A DNA stretch of 64,000 nucleotides from Paenibacillus ferrarius (GTDB taxonomy: Bacteria > Bacillota > Bacilli > Paenibacillales > NBRC-103111), in the NCBI RefSeq assembly GCF_002027705.1, contig NZ_MBTG01000034.1, positions 1 to 64,000 on the forward strand, in the 5' to 3' direction. The translations under genes and the position numbers were made by a program. The notes beneath the pieces were generated by a model, which worked only from the letters and a program-made list of their open reading frames with translations, made no database searches and was not told the origin of the DNA. This document shows, one piece after another, positions 17,725 to 26,307 of the stretch (the first letter of the stretch is position 1; each line of letters opens with the position of its first letter).

Positions 17725-18840
17725 ATGAACAGTTTAGTAGAAACAATGGTCGATGCTGCCTGGCTTGATGTGACGAAGAAGATGGAGCGGACTAGCGGAC
17801 GAATCGGAGATACATTTCCGCATGTATCGGTGAATGGACGTTACGATGACAACGAGCTTGATTGGTGGACAAACGGTTTTTGGCCTGGCATTCTGTGGAT
17901 GCTGCATCAGGAGACCGGCAATCCGGTGTATAGACAAATCGCTGAATCTTGTGAAAATAAATTGGATATGCCTCTTCAGGATTTCGAGCCTCTTCATCAC
18001 GATGTTGGATTCATGTGGAGCTTATCTGCTGTAGCCTCCTACAAGTTAACGGGCAATGCGTTGTCGAAGCGGAGGGCGCTTACGGCTGCGAGTCATTTAG
18101 CGGGTCGTTTTAACAGCAAAGGGAACTTTATTAGGGCATGGAACGGGACGGGAAAAGAAGGCTGGGCGATTATTGACTGCTTAATGAATCTGCCTTTGCT
18201 GTTTTGGGCAAGTGAAACCACGGGTGATCCGAGATTCAAGCATATTGCGCAGGCGCATGCCGATACTGTGATGCGCGAGTTTCTGCAAGAAGACGGGTCT
18301 GTCCATCATGTTGTTGTATTTGATCCTGAGACGGGTTTGCGCGTAGGCGCGTTAGGCGGTCAAGGCTACTCGGCATTTTCTGCTTGGTCGCGTGGCGCAG
18401 CTTGGGCGGTGTACGGGCTGACGCTTGCCTATGGCTATACCCAGAATCAAAGCTATCTCGATAAGGCGATAGAAGTATCCCAGTATGTGTTGAAAAATCT
18501 TCCCGCAGATAGTGTGCCTCCCTGGGATTTCAAGGCGGCTGAGGATCAAATTTGGGCAAAAGACAGCTCGGCAGCTGCGTGTTTGGCTAGTGGATTGCTG
18601 GAAATCGCCAAACATTCACATGGGGAAATCGCTGAACATTGCCATAGGTCAGCATGTGACATCATGCAATCACTCTATTCTAATTACTTCTCTCATGATT
18701 CCGATGAGGAAGGTTTGCTCAAGAAAGCTACGGTAAGCTTCCCTGATAATAGACACATTGAAGTTCCTGTTATATACGGCGACTATTTTTTCATTGAAGC
18801 TCTCTTGAAACTGAAAGGACGTCAAACGTTATTCTGGTAA
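17725..18840 (+). CDS. GH88 unsaturated glucuronyl hydrolase
   Basis: A 371-residue cytosolic enzyme, without a signal peptide, of the GH88 alpha/alpha-barrel family. It removes the 4,5-unsaturated uronic acid left at the non-reducing end by polysaccharide lyases. Asp93 in HHDVGF and Asp151 in AIIDCLMN correspond to the two essential aspartates (88 and 149) of Bacillus sp. GL1 UGL; the SRGAAWAVYGL segment is also characteristic. The ATG at 17725 is used because GGAGGT lies at 17709-17714. It is placed after the importer permeases and before a cytosolic lyase, so imported oligosaccharides are probably processed in turn. The related GH105 family is a less likely alternative given the HHDVGF motif. 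Confidence 0.9.
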   Translation: MNSLVETMVDAAWLDVTKKMERTSGRIGDTFPHVSVNGRYDDNELDWWTNGFWPGILWMLHQETGNPVYRQIAESCENKLDMPLQDFEPLHHDVGFMWSLSAVASYKLTGNALSKRRALTAASHLAGRFNSKGNFIRAWNGTGKEGWAIIDCLMNLPLLFWASETTGDPRFKHIAQAHADTVMREFLQEDGSVHHVVVFDPETGLRVGALGGQGYSAFSAWSRGAAWAVYGLTLAYGYTQNQSYLDKAIEVSQYVLKNLPADSVPPWDFKAAEDQIWAKDSSAAACLASGLLEIAKHSHGEIAEHCHRSACDIMQSLYSNYFSHDSDEEGLLKKATVSFPDNRHIEVPVIYGDYFFIEALLKLKGRQTLFW

Positions 18841-18862
18841 GAAGAAGTTGGGGGATGAACCT

Positions 18863-20815
18863 ATGAGCATACAAAAATGGCTGAAGGAGCCGATCTCGAC
18901 AACGGAGCTATTAGGCAATTTGCGTTCCCGCTTAGAGCGGATGGACGAGAAGAGCGCTTATATCGCCAGTCATATGCCTGAGCTTGTGCAGGAGACGATA
19001 GCCAAGGCGGAGCTTGCATATCAAGGAATGATCATGCTTCCCGGCACCGGCGGTATCAGGGAATTCGTAGGCAATCCGCCTCGCTGGCTGGAACGCAGAC
19101 ACAATGACAACGAGTATTTGTGGCAGCTTAACCGTATGACTGATTGGCAGGGTTTATTGCAAGCTTATTCTTTCACGAAGAATGAGAAATATGGCCGCAA
19201 AGTGATTGAAGAAATGCTGAACTGGATCGAAACCGTAGAAATTACCGAAGAAATGATCGATCTTCCGCTCAGCTATTATTCGGAATGTCATCCGCTTCGT
19301 GCGCTGGAGATGGGCATACGCAGCTACAAAACTTGGCCGCTTGTCTTGGAGCATCTGGGGCATTCCGAGCTGTTTACGGAGGAAGTGCTGGAGCAGTATG
19401 TAGCTGCGGTCTATAAGCAGATCAACATATTACGCAAAGTATCGCCGCAGCTATGGCCCAAAGCGGATCATAACCATTATTTGATGGAATGCTTGGGGAT
19501 TTTGACCACAGCGCTTTATTTTCCCGAACTCAAGGAAGCAGAGGAATGGAGAGACTTTGCGATCGATGGCATCGAGAAGTGCTGCTTCGCCCAGCTGACG
19601 GAGGATGGCGGGCAGATTGAAGGCTGCCCCTCCTATCATAATGGCTGCATGTTCTGGTTTGGCCTCGCCGTTGTGCTCGCCAAGCGCTTCGGCTTCCAGT
19701 TCTCGGAATCATACATGGAACGTTATAAGAAAAATCTGGATTACTCGATCTATTCGCTAAGGCCGACAGGAAAATGTGTGCCCGTGGGTGATTCACATGC
19801 TAACAATCTTGCGATCATGGGCGGCGTATACGGTTATTTTGCTTTGGGGGATATGACTTGGCTGGGTCTTGCTGCTAACTTGATCGATATGAGCGAGATT
19901 ATGGAGGAAGCAAGCAGACATGTATGGCGTGCGCTGGATGTGCAGCAATTCGCATTCGATTTGCAGGCCTTGAAGGGAACGCGATACATATGCGATAAGC
20001 AAACCACTTTCTGGAATCGGACGCTTCATCAAGCGATTATTCGCAGCGGTTGGGATCGCGAGGCTTCTAGCTTTTTGTTTACTTGCCGCAGCCCGATCCA
20101 AAATCTTCATGCCCATATCGATCTGATGAGCTTTGATTTTACTGCGCTAGGTAAAGATATGATCTGCGATCCCGGTCTTTTTTGCTTCAGGGACGATGAA
20201 GACCGCAAGCAATTCAAAAGCGCAAACTTTCATTCTACGCTTCTCATTGATGACCGTGATCACTTTGAATATAGAGGCTCCTGGGGTTATGGTCCGCAAA
20301 AAAAGGGAGAAATCTATCAGGTGGAAAATAGAGGCTTCTACCAGATCGCAAGCGCTTGCCATCTGAACTATGAGCCGATTGTCCATCATCGTCATATTTC
20401 CCTCGTGGGTGGCAGCTTCGTTGTGATTGCCGATCGGGTTGAGGGTCTGGAGCAGCATAGGGTGCAGCGCTATTTGCATCTCGATTTCACGGATGTGAAA
20501 GAAGCGGCAGGCGGCATAATCGCAGCAAGCGATATCGCGAATCTGGCCATCTTTACGAGTGAGCAGGGGCAGTTGGAATTTTTGCCCGGAAGACTGTCGG
20601 ACATCAATGATGTTGCAAGGCCTTCCACTAGAGTGAAATTTCAGGGACGCAGCAGCGGGACGAAGACCTTCTTGACGGTACTTGTTCCTTATAAAGGGGA
20701 GCAGCAGCCCGCTGTTCAGATCAAGGAGGTGAGGGACGGAGTCTTCGAATTCGGCTATGGGGAGCGTTATCTGGTTGCCGTTGAAGAACAGGATATGGTT
20801 ATTAGTGCATCTTGA
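18863..20815 (+). CDS. Cytosolic heparinase II/III-family polysaccharide lyase
   Basis: A 650-residue protein from the ATG at 18863 (GGGGGA at 18850-18855). There is no signal peptide, so it acts inside the cell on imported oligosaccharides. An alpha/alpha toroid N-terminal region carries WPKADHNHYLMECLG and GGQIEGCPSYHNG, and a heparinase II/III-like C-terminal domain carries NLHAHIDLMSFDF and FHSTLLIDDRDHF. The H-x-H-x-D pattern and the conserved Asn/His/Tyr segments match the PL12/15/17/21 group. The PL family cannot be fixed by eye, so substrates such as heparan-like, alginate or ulvan-like oligosaccharides all remain possible. It lies directly downstream of GH88, which would take the unsaturated product. 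Confidence 0.85.
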   Translation: MSIQKWLKEPISTTELLGNLRSRLERMDEKSAYIASHMPELVQETIAKAELAYQGMIMLPGTGGIREFVGNPPRWLERRHNDNEYLWQLNRMTDWQGLLQAYSFTKNEKYGRKVIEEMLNWIETVEITEEMIDLPLSYYSECHPLRALEMGIRSYKTWPLVLEHLGHSELFTEEVLEQYVAAVYKQINILRKVSPQLWPKADHNHYLMECLGILTTALYFPELKEAEEWRDFAIDGIEKCCFAQLTEDGGQIEGCPSYHNGCMFWFGLAVVLAKRFGFQFSESYMERYKKNLDYSIYSLRPTGKCVPVGDSHANNLAIMGGVYGYFALGDMTWLGLAANLIDMSEIMEEASRHVWRALDVQQFAFDLQALKGTRYICDKQTTFWNRTLHQAIIRSGWDREASSFLFTCRSPIQNLHAHIDLMSFDFTALGKDMICDPGLFCFRDDEDRKQFKSANFHSTLLIDDRDHFEYRGSWGYGPQKKGEIYQVENRGFYQIASACHLNYEPIVHHRHISLVGGSFVVIADRVEGLEQHRVQRYLHLDFTDVKEAAGGIIAASDIANLAIFTSEQGQLEFLPGRLSDINDVARPSTRVKFQGRSSGTKTFLTVLVPYKGEQQPAVQIKEVRDGVFEFGYGERYLVAVEEQDMVISAS

Positions 20816-20934
20816 ACAAGCAAAATGAATTCACAACCTCGTTGGATGGCGTTATTGTCCAAATAACCCATTCAGCGAATGTGAATGGTCTCATCATGGA
20901 AGGATGAATATTCGAATGAAAGGGAGGCAGTATG

Positions 20935-23900
20935 ATGAAAAATGCAAAGGCCGTACGGAAAAAGAGGGGGTCTTGCTTACTTATTGCTTTATTGGTTTTT
21001 TCTCAAGTTGTATTCACTTTATTTACTGAATCACCAACTGTAAGCGCTTCCTCTGGAGCGAGCAGCATGTCAGATGCGTCTTTCTTCGGGGTTTGGGATC
21101 AAACTGGGCAACGTTGGACAACGCCGAGCAAACTGAACTACGATGGTTTTCCAGGGTTAAGCACGGTGCAATCCAATGTAAAAGCTGGAAAGTACGATCA
21201 GGCTAAAACGGATTTGCTTGACTATTATAAAAATCGAACAACCCGAACGATTCCGACAGATTTCGTATCAAATCCAGCTATGGTGCCTCTCTTAATGGAT
21301 CAAATTGCAACTCCGCTTAAAGAATTCTATTTGAATACTTTTACCGTTGGGCCAACATCCACAACGTACAACGTTAATATGCTTGCTACGGTTCAAGGCG
21401 CTATCGGATCCGATCTTAGCTTCATGCTGATGGGACGCTACAAAGGAACGAATCAAGCGAATATTTACAGCCGTGAGCAAGACTGCTCGCAAACACCGCT
21501 CCCGCAATGCCGTCCCACGCTTGAGATTGCGTATTCGGATGAAGCGGGTGCTCATACAGCAAACTTGACGCCATCAAAGGATACCTACATTCGCGGAAAT
21601 GATACGGTTATCCATGCTAGCGAGCCATTGCTTCAGGTTCAGGAATCCGGTGCTCCTTATGACTCGAATACGCGTAAAGCTTATCTGAATTTTGATTTAT
21701 CGTCGATTAAGGGAACGGTTACTGCGGCAACGCTGAAGCTGTCAGGGTATTCCAGCTCAAATGAAAATACAGATGTGATGATCTATAAATCGGGCGACAC
21801 GGCTTGGGATGAAAATACGCTCACTTATGCCAACCATAATGGCAAAACATTTTCCTGGCAAGGTGTGCCCACGGGTACGGATTGGGCTGGTCCTGCACCA
21901 ACCATTGCAGATATCGAATACCATTATCAGATCACTCGGTTTTACTGGCTTAGTCCTCTTTTAGCGGAATACATCAATACGGGGAATGAAATCTATGCGG
22001 CGAAATATATCGACTACATGATCGATTTTATCATTGATGGCGATGCCTCTACGAGCGTGTCTGGCGCAGGGTCGTTTCCCAGAAATTTTGATGCGGGCAT
22101 TCGGGCTTCCAGTTGGGTGAAAGCTTACCATGTGTTAAGAGAGAGTTCCTCCATGAGTGCTGAGTCCAATACGGATATATTGAAAACGTTCTGGAAAAAA
22201 GGGGATTACTTAAATAGTCCTGGCGGCTTTAGTCCCGATGGCAATCACGGAACGGTTGAAACAGAGGGGTTATATACCCTTGGCATTTATTTCCCTGAGT
22301 TTACCGATTCTGCAACTTGGCTGTCTACGGCTTATTCCCGATATGACTTTTTAATGACGACACTGATTTATAAAGATGGCTCGTACATGGAGTCCAGTGA
22401 TACCTATACGACGGTAACAACCGCTCCGATGATTGCAATCAAACAACTCGGAATGATGAATCATGTGCCTTTCCAAGGAGCATTTGACAGTAACTTGCGT
22501 AGGTTAGGTAAATACTTAGCCGATATTTCGTATCCGGGCGGTTACTCCGTCAGTCTTGGTGACAGTCAGTACACCGACCTCAAAGGTACGATTAAGCAAA
22601 TAGGTGAGCTTACTAACGATGACGCCTTACGTTATGTAGGAACTGCGGGAGCGGAAGGAACCATGCCTTCCTACACGTCCATTCTGTATCCGGACAGTAA
22701 AATTGCCGTGATGCGCAGTGGTTGGTCGCCAAATGACCGCTTCTTGTTTACGAACGTGAAACAAGCAGCGCCCCACAGGCATCCCGATGATAACGCGATC
22801 TCTTATTATGCATATGGCAGGCCTTTATTGGTCGATCCTGGTGCTTATTCCTACAGTGATGATCCGATTTCCAACTGGCTGCGATTCTCGACTGAATCGC
22901 ACAATACGATTGAAATCAACGATACGCCGCAAAATTTGGCGGAGGGCTGGCTGCAAGATTGGACGGATAACAGCAAGTTCAACTTTGTTACGGGGGTTAC
23001 CCAAAATGTGCCTGGATTTAAGCACTCTCGTGATACGCTTTTCCTGAAATCGTCCTTCTCGATTGTTTCAGATGTTGTGCAAGCGCCTTCAGGAACGAAT
23101 AAGTACCAGCAAACTTGGCACTTTTTGCCTAGGGCCAATCCGGCGTTAGATGCGTCCACTAAGAAAGTAAGCACCGTTTTTGGCGATACTTACGGCGATA
23201 TCCAAGTCGTGCCTGCCGATCCCGAGCAATTAACGGCAACGCTCGATAACGGCTATTATTCGAATGCTTTCTATTCGGTGTCGAGTGCCACATATGCTTC
23301 CTATACCAAAAACATGTCCGGAAACACGACCTTTGACACGGTCTTGTATCCGACCGCCAGCGGCGAGAAGCGCGACATCAAAGCCAGTCGCCTTCCTCTA
23401 TCGGTTCCGACTGCCGTAGCCAGCTCGCTGAAGATCGACAACATTGGAGATGCTGGAACTTCGGGGTATTATTATGTGTCTCACGAAGAAAATCCGCAGT
23501 TCCGACGCAACTTTGATACCTTTTCATTTGATGGGAAGCTGACCTATATCGAAAAGACGAGCAGCGGTACGGTCAAATCAGCCATCATCAAATCGGGATC
23601 GACACTGGCGCAAAATGGAGTAAATGTGATTGCATCCAGAATGCCTGTAACCGATATTGCGGTTGATTGGAAAGGCTCGACCTTGGAAATTAGCGGATCG
23701 AATCTGGTCGCCACCAATGATCCTAATGCCGTTTCGGCCGTTGCGATACGAGCCCCCGGCATTACTGCGGTGAAATTGAATGGCAGCCCGATTGCCAACT
23801 TTACGGTTTCCGGTGGGTATATTTATGCGGTAGGTGTGCCGTCATGGTCATCTTCAACCGGTTATCAGAATAGCATCGATTTGGGAGCGGGGCATTCCGG

Positions 23901-24819
23901 GGTTCAATCCATTGAATTCGATCTGCTGCCGACAGCTAATCAAATTGGGGGCATAGTCGGCTATACAGGACAATCGTCCGCCACGAACAGCGAGTCTGCT
24001 TTGCCAATGATTCTCCGACTGAATGCCGACGGTTATTTCGATGTCCGGAATGGCAATACTTATGGACAAAATGTCAGACTGAACTATCAAGCAAATGAGC
24101 TTTATCATGTCACATTGCTTGCCGATTTGGACACGAGAACCTATAACGTTTATATCGCTCCGCACGGCAAACCGGAAATTCAGATTGCAGACCACTTTGT
24201 GTTTCAAACAGGAGCTCCTGGCTTATCGGATATTGGAAAATTAGTGATGAATAGTCCAATTAACGATCAGTATCGGATCAACAACCATACGTTAGGCCGT
24301 CCTGATTTTTTTGAATTAGATGTCACCTCAGATGCGTATGTGTGGGCAGGAAATCCAACGACGAACTATGGAACCGGCAAAAAATTGGAGGTAAGAAACT
24401 CAACGAGTTCAAGTGTTTATCGCCATTCTTATCTACGATTTGATTTGGGTCATGTGCCGGCAGGTGCAAACGCATTTGCTGCGAAACTGAAGCTGACATC
24501 GGCTTCAGCGGGAACTTTTACCGACCAAGCGCAGTTTGTTCAAGATGATTCTTGGGGAGAAACGTCAATTGCCTATAATAACAAGCCTGCGGGAGGGACT
24601 GTATTGGGAACGTGGAGCATGCCATCGGCTGAGAATTCCGTGGAAGTTGATATCAGTTCTCCATATACCACCGAACTTGCCGGTGATAAGCAGTTAAGTC
24701 TGCTTATCACGTCACAAACGACCAACAACGTTTCTCACTATTATTATGCGAAGGAGAACGGAGGCGGCAAACCGAAGATTGTGGTTTATACGAAAAAGGC
24801 TGCGGGCAGTTTGGAATAA
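20935..24819 (+). CDS. Secreted heparinase II/III-family lyase with inserted and C-terminal CBM96-like domains
   Basis: A 1294-residue protein with a signal peptide (SCLLIALLVFSQVVFTLF, cleavage near SAS). ATGs at 20932 and 20935 are both possible; the second is better spaced from GGGAGG. The lyase alpha-helical region resumes near residue 320 (FYWLSPLLAEYINTGNEIY) after an insertion. The heparinase II/III-like beta domain follows, with HRHPDDNAISYYAYGRPLL and SHNTIEIND. A DNRLRE/CBM96-like module (about 212-308; PSKDTYIRG, KAYLNFDLSS) interrupts the N-terminal part. A second CBM96-like module is at the C-terminus (about 1125-1285; SDAYVWAG, YLRFDLGHV). A concanavalin-like stretch (about 970-1115) may lie between. 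It has no SLH anchor. It probably starts extracellular cleavage of the polymer whose fragments feed the upstream importer. Confidence 0.85.
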   Translation: MKNAKAVRKKRGSCLLIALLVFSQVVFTLFTESPTVSASSGASSMSDASFFGVWDQTGQRWTTPSKLNYDGFPGLSTVQSNVKAGKYDQAKTDLLDYYKNRTTRTIPTDFVSNPAMVPLLMDQIATPLKEFYLNTFTVGPTSTTYNVNMLATVQGAIGSDLSFMLMGRYKGTNQANIYSREQDCSQTPLPQCRPTLEIAYSDEAGAHTANLTPSKDTYIRGNDTVIHASEPLLQVQESGAPYDSNTRKAYLNFDLSSIKGTVTAATLKLSGYSSSNENTDVMIYKSGDTAWDENTLTYANHNGKTFSWQGVPTGTDWAGPAPTIADIEYHYQITRFYWLSPLLAEYINTGNEIYAAKYIDYMIDFIIDGDASTSVSGAGSFPRNFDAGIRASSWVKAYHVLRESSSMSAESNTDILKTFWKKGDYLNSPGGFSPDGNHGTVETEGLYTLGIYFPEFTDSATWLSTAYSRYDFLMTTLIYKDGSYMESSDTYTTVTTAPMIAIKQLGMMNHVPFQGAFDSNLRRLGKYLADISYPGGYSVSLGDSQYTDLKGTIKQIGELTNDDALRYVGTAGAEGTMPSYTSILYPDSKIAVMRSGWSPNDRFLFTNVKQAAPHRHPDDNAISYYAYGRPLLVDPGAYSYSDDPISNWLRFSTESHNTIEINDTPQNLAEGWLQDWTDNSKFNFVTGVTQNVPGFKHSRDTLFLKSSFSIVSDVVQAPSGTNKYQQTWHFLPRANPALDASTKKVSTVFGDTYGDIQVVPADPEQLTATLDNGYYSNAFYSVSSATYASYTKNMSGNTTFDTVLYPTASGEKRDIKASRLPLSVPTAVASSLKIDNIGDAGTSGYYYVSHEENPQFRRNFDTFSFDGKLTYIEKTSSGTVKSAIIKSGSTLAQNGVNVIASRMPVTDIAVDWKGSTLEISGSNLVATNDPNAVSAVAIRAPGITAVKLNGSPIANFTVSGGYIYAVGVPSWSSSTGYQNSIDLGAGHSGVQSIEFDLLPTANQIGGIVGYTGQSSATNSESALPMILRLNADGYFDVRNGNTYGQNVRLNYQANELYHVTLLADLDTRTYNVYIAPHGKPEIQIADHFVFQTGAPGLSDIGKLVMNSPINDQYRINNHTLGRPDFFELDVTSDAYVWAGNPTTNYGTGKKLEVRNSTSSSVYRHSYLRFDLGHVPAGANAFAAKLKLTSASAGTFTDQAQFVQDDSWGETSIAYNNKPAGGTVLGTWSMPSAENSVEVDISSPYTTELAGDKQLSLLITSQTTNNVSHYYYAKENGGGKPKIVVYTKKAAGSLE

Positions 24820-24899
24820 ACGCCAGATTCATGGTCGGTTCAACGGCTGTTTTCCTGTAAGCAACTGGACCGGACCAGCATCACGTACCAACCTCTGAG

Positions 24900-24925
24900 A
24901 GACCCATGCAATTGCGCATGGGTCT
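24900..24925. other. Hairpin between convergent genes
   Basis: AGACCCATGC and GCATGGGTCT form a perfect 10-bp stem between the convergent lyase and LacI genes. Neither side has a good T-run, so its terminator role is uncertain. Confidence 0.4.
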
Positions 24926-24989
24926 ACTCGATTTGAATCATATTTGGGATTCGTATGCGGTTTCCTTTAACCGCCGAAGGTCTTTCTTA

Positions 24990-26054
24990 TCAGGATTTGA
25001 GTGTGGCGCCGCACGATTCGCGGACCACGAGCTCGGGAGAGTGGTTGATGGTGATCGTCTCGTCGGAGCCGTTAATCGCGCTGATCATCTGCAGTACGGC
25101 CATTCGTCCCAAATATTCGTTATGTTGATCCATGGAAGTCAGACGTGGAATACTGTATTCGCTCAGTTGAAATTGATCGCAGCTCGCGATGGCAATCTGC
25201 TCGGGGCAGTGCACCCCTCGATCCTTCATGGCGCGAATCGCGCCGAGCGCTACCATGTCGTTATGGGCGATAACGGCCGTAGGCAGCTCGTTCGGGTTGG
25301 CATCGAGCAATTGGATCATCGCGGCGTAGCCGTCCGGCGCGTAATAATCCGAAGTCACGATGTAAGGGTCGTAGACGGTTTGTCCGAGCGATTTCATCGC
25401 CTTGGTGAAAGCCTCGATCCGGGAAGAGGTGACGCGAATGCCGGGTTCTCCTCCGATGAACCCAATTCTGTCATGGCCAAGCGCAATGAAATGATGCACG
25501 ATGGACGTTACGCCCTGCTTGAGATTTCGTTCGACGAATAGACATTCACATCCTTCTATTCTGCTGCCGACGATAACGACTGGCACGTGCTGGTGAAGCT
25601 GGTTAAGGGCGAGAATGAATGAATCTGCGATTTCCTCTTTGTCAATCTGGCCGCCAAGAATGAGCACGCCATCTACTTGCTTCTCGAGAATGATCTTAAA
25701 GTAATCTTCTTCAGTTAAGTGTGTGTCGAAGCGCTTCGAGTCGCGAGAGAACATCGTGTTGAACATGAGTGTGGCGTACATGTTTTTCAAAGCGAAACTC
25801 TCGATTTGTAGAAATAACGAGGCGAAATAAGGATTCGTAATATCTGGTAGAATAACACCGATATTTTTGGTCGTTTGATTAATCATGCCCCTGGCGAATA
25901 CGCTGGGCGTGTAGTTGTTCTCGTCGATGATCTGTTGGATACGCTCGCGTTTCTTCTGGGAAACGGAGGGGCTGTTGTTCAGCACGCGAGATACGGTGGA
26001 TACGGATACGCCGCTTTTTTTGGCGATTTCTATAATTGTAATCTTGCTCTTCAC
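24990..26054 (-). CDS. LacI/GalR-family transcriptional repressor
   Basis: A 354-residue repressor read leftwards from a GTG start with AAAGGA nine bases upstream. The N-terminal helix-turn-helix is textbook LacI (TIIEIAKKSGVSVSTVSRVL, then a hinge ending near NYTPSVFARG). A periplasmic-binding-protein-like effector domain follows (GVILPDITNPYFASL, HNDMVALGAIRAM, LTSMDQHNEYLGRMA). It is divergent from the ROK-kinase operon. Two matching palindromes in the shared 253-bp intergenic region are its likely operators, so it probably represses both itself and that operon. The inducer would be a sugar or sugar phosphate of that pathway (inference). Confidence 0.93.
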   Translation of the reverse strand: MKSKITIIEIAKKSGVSVSTVSRVLNNSPSVSQKKRERIQQIIDENNYTPSVFARGMINQTTKNIGVILPDITNPYFASLFLQIESFALKNMYATLMFNTMFSRDSKRFDTHLTEEDYFKIILEKQVDGVLILGGQIDKEEIADSFILALNQLHQHVPVVIVGSRIEGCECLFVERNLKQGVTSIVHHFIALGHDRIGFIGGEPGIRVTSSRIEAFTKAMKSLGQTVYDPYIVTSDYYAPDGYAAMIQLLDANPNELPTAVIAHNDMVALGAIRAMKDRGVHCPEQIAIASCDQFQLSEYSIPRLTSMDQHNEYLGRMAVLQMISAINGSDETITINHSPELVVRESCGATLKS

Positions 26055-26092
26055 TATGACACATCCTTTTGCAAACCTTGCCCACTAGTTAG

Positions 26093-26121
26093 ATTTTAGC
26101 GCAACTTATAAAGTGATGCAA
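26093..26121 (-). promoter_or_regulatory. Candidate promoter of lacI-type gene
   Basis: On the minus strand TTGCAT (26121-26116), a 17-base spacer and TAAAAT (26098-26093) precede the GTG start. The -35 is weak and the -10 is good. Confidence 0.45.
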
Positions 26122-26127
26122 TAGATA

Positions 26128-26145
26128 TTTGGTAAGGATACCAAA
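26128..26145. promoter_or_regulatory. LacI-family operator O1
   Basis: TTTGGTA-AGGA-TACCAAA: perfect 7-bp arms, just upstream of the -35 of the lacI-type gene. The arms are identical to those of O2. Confidence 0.7.
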
Positions 26146-26213
26146 TTATTCTCATTTATTTAACACCTACAATAATAGGCGCGAAAACTTGCGTTATTAA
26201 GTAAAATATGGTC

Positions 26214-26241
26214 TTGACAGCGCTAACATCCTGCTGATAAG
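26214..26241 (+). promoter_or_regulatory. Promoter of ROK-SIS-ABC operon with overlapping cre-like site
   Basis: A perfect TTGACA -35 (26214-26219), a 16-base spacer and GATAAG (26236-26241). TTGACAGCGCTAACA (26214-26228) covers the -35 and matches the cre consensus WTGNAANCGNWNNCA with one mismatch, suggesting CcpA repression. Confidence 0.6.
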
Positions 26242-26249
26242 CTAACATT

Positions 26250-26264
26250 TGTAACCGGTTAACA
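26250..26264. promoter_or_regulatory. AACCGGTT-centred palindrome near transcription start
   Basis: TAACCGGTTA (26252-26261) is a perfect palindrome flanked by TGT/ACA-like ends, with the central CG typical of LacI-family sites. It lies a few bases after the predicted transcription start and could bind a second repressor. Confidence 0.4.
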
Positions 26265-26272
26265 CATTTATT

Positions 26273-26290
26273 TTTGGTAACGTTACCAAA
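26273..26290. promoter_or_regulatory. LacI-family operator O2
   Basis: TTTGGTAACGTTACCAAA is a perfect 18-bp palindrome with a central CG, lying between the promoter and the GGAGG of the ROK gene. Its centre is 145 bp from that of O1, suitable for looping or roadblock repression. Confidence 0.8.
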
Positions 26291-26307
26291 TCGGTGGAGG
26301 ATATTTT

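Noticed and set aside
24900-24925. Terminator call for the hairpin between the convergent lyase and LacI genes
   Set aside because: The stem is perfect but no T-run follows on either strand, so it is listed only as a hairpin.
24906-25541. Plus-strand open frame of 211 codons
   Set aside because: It is the antisense of the LacI-family gene, whose motifs are unmistakable on the minus strand; it has no domain of its own.
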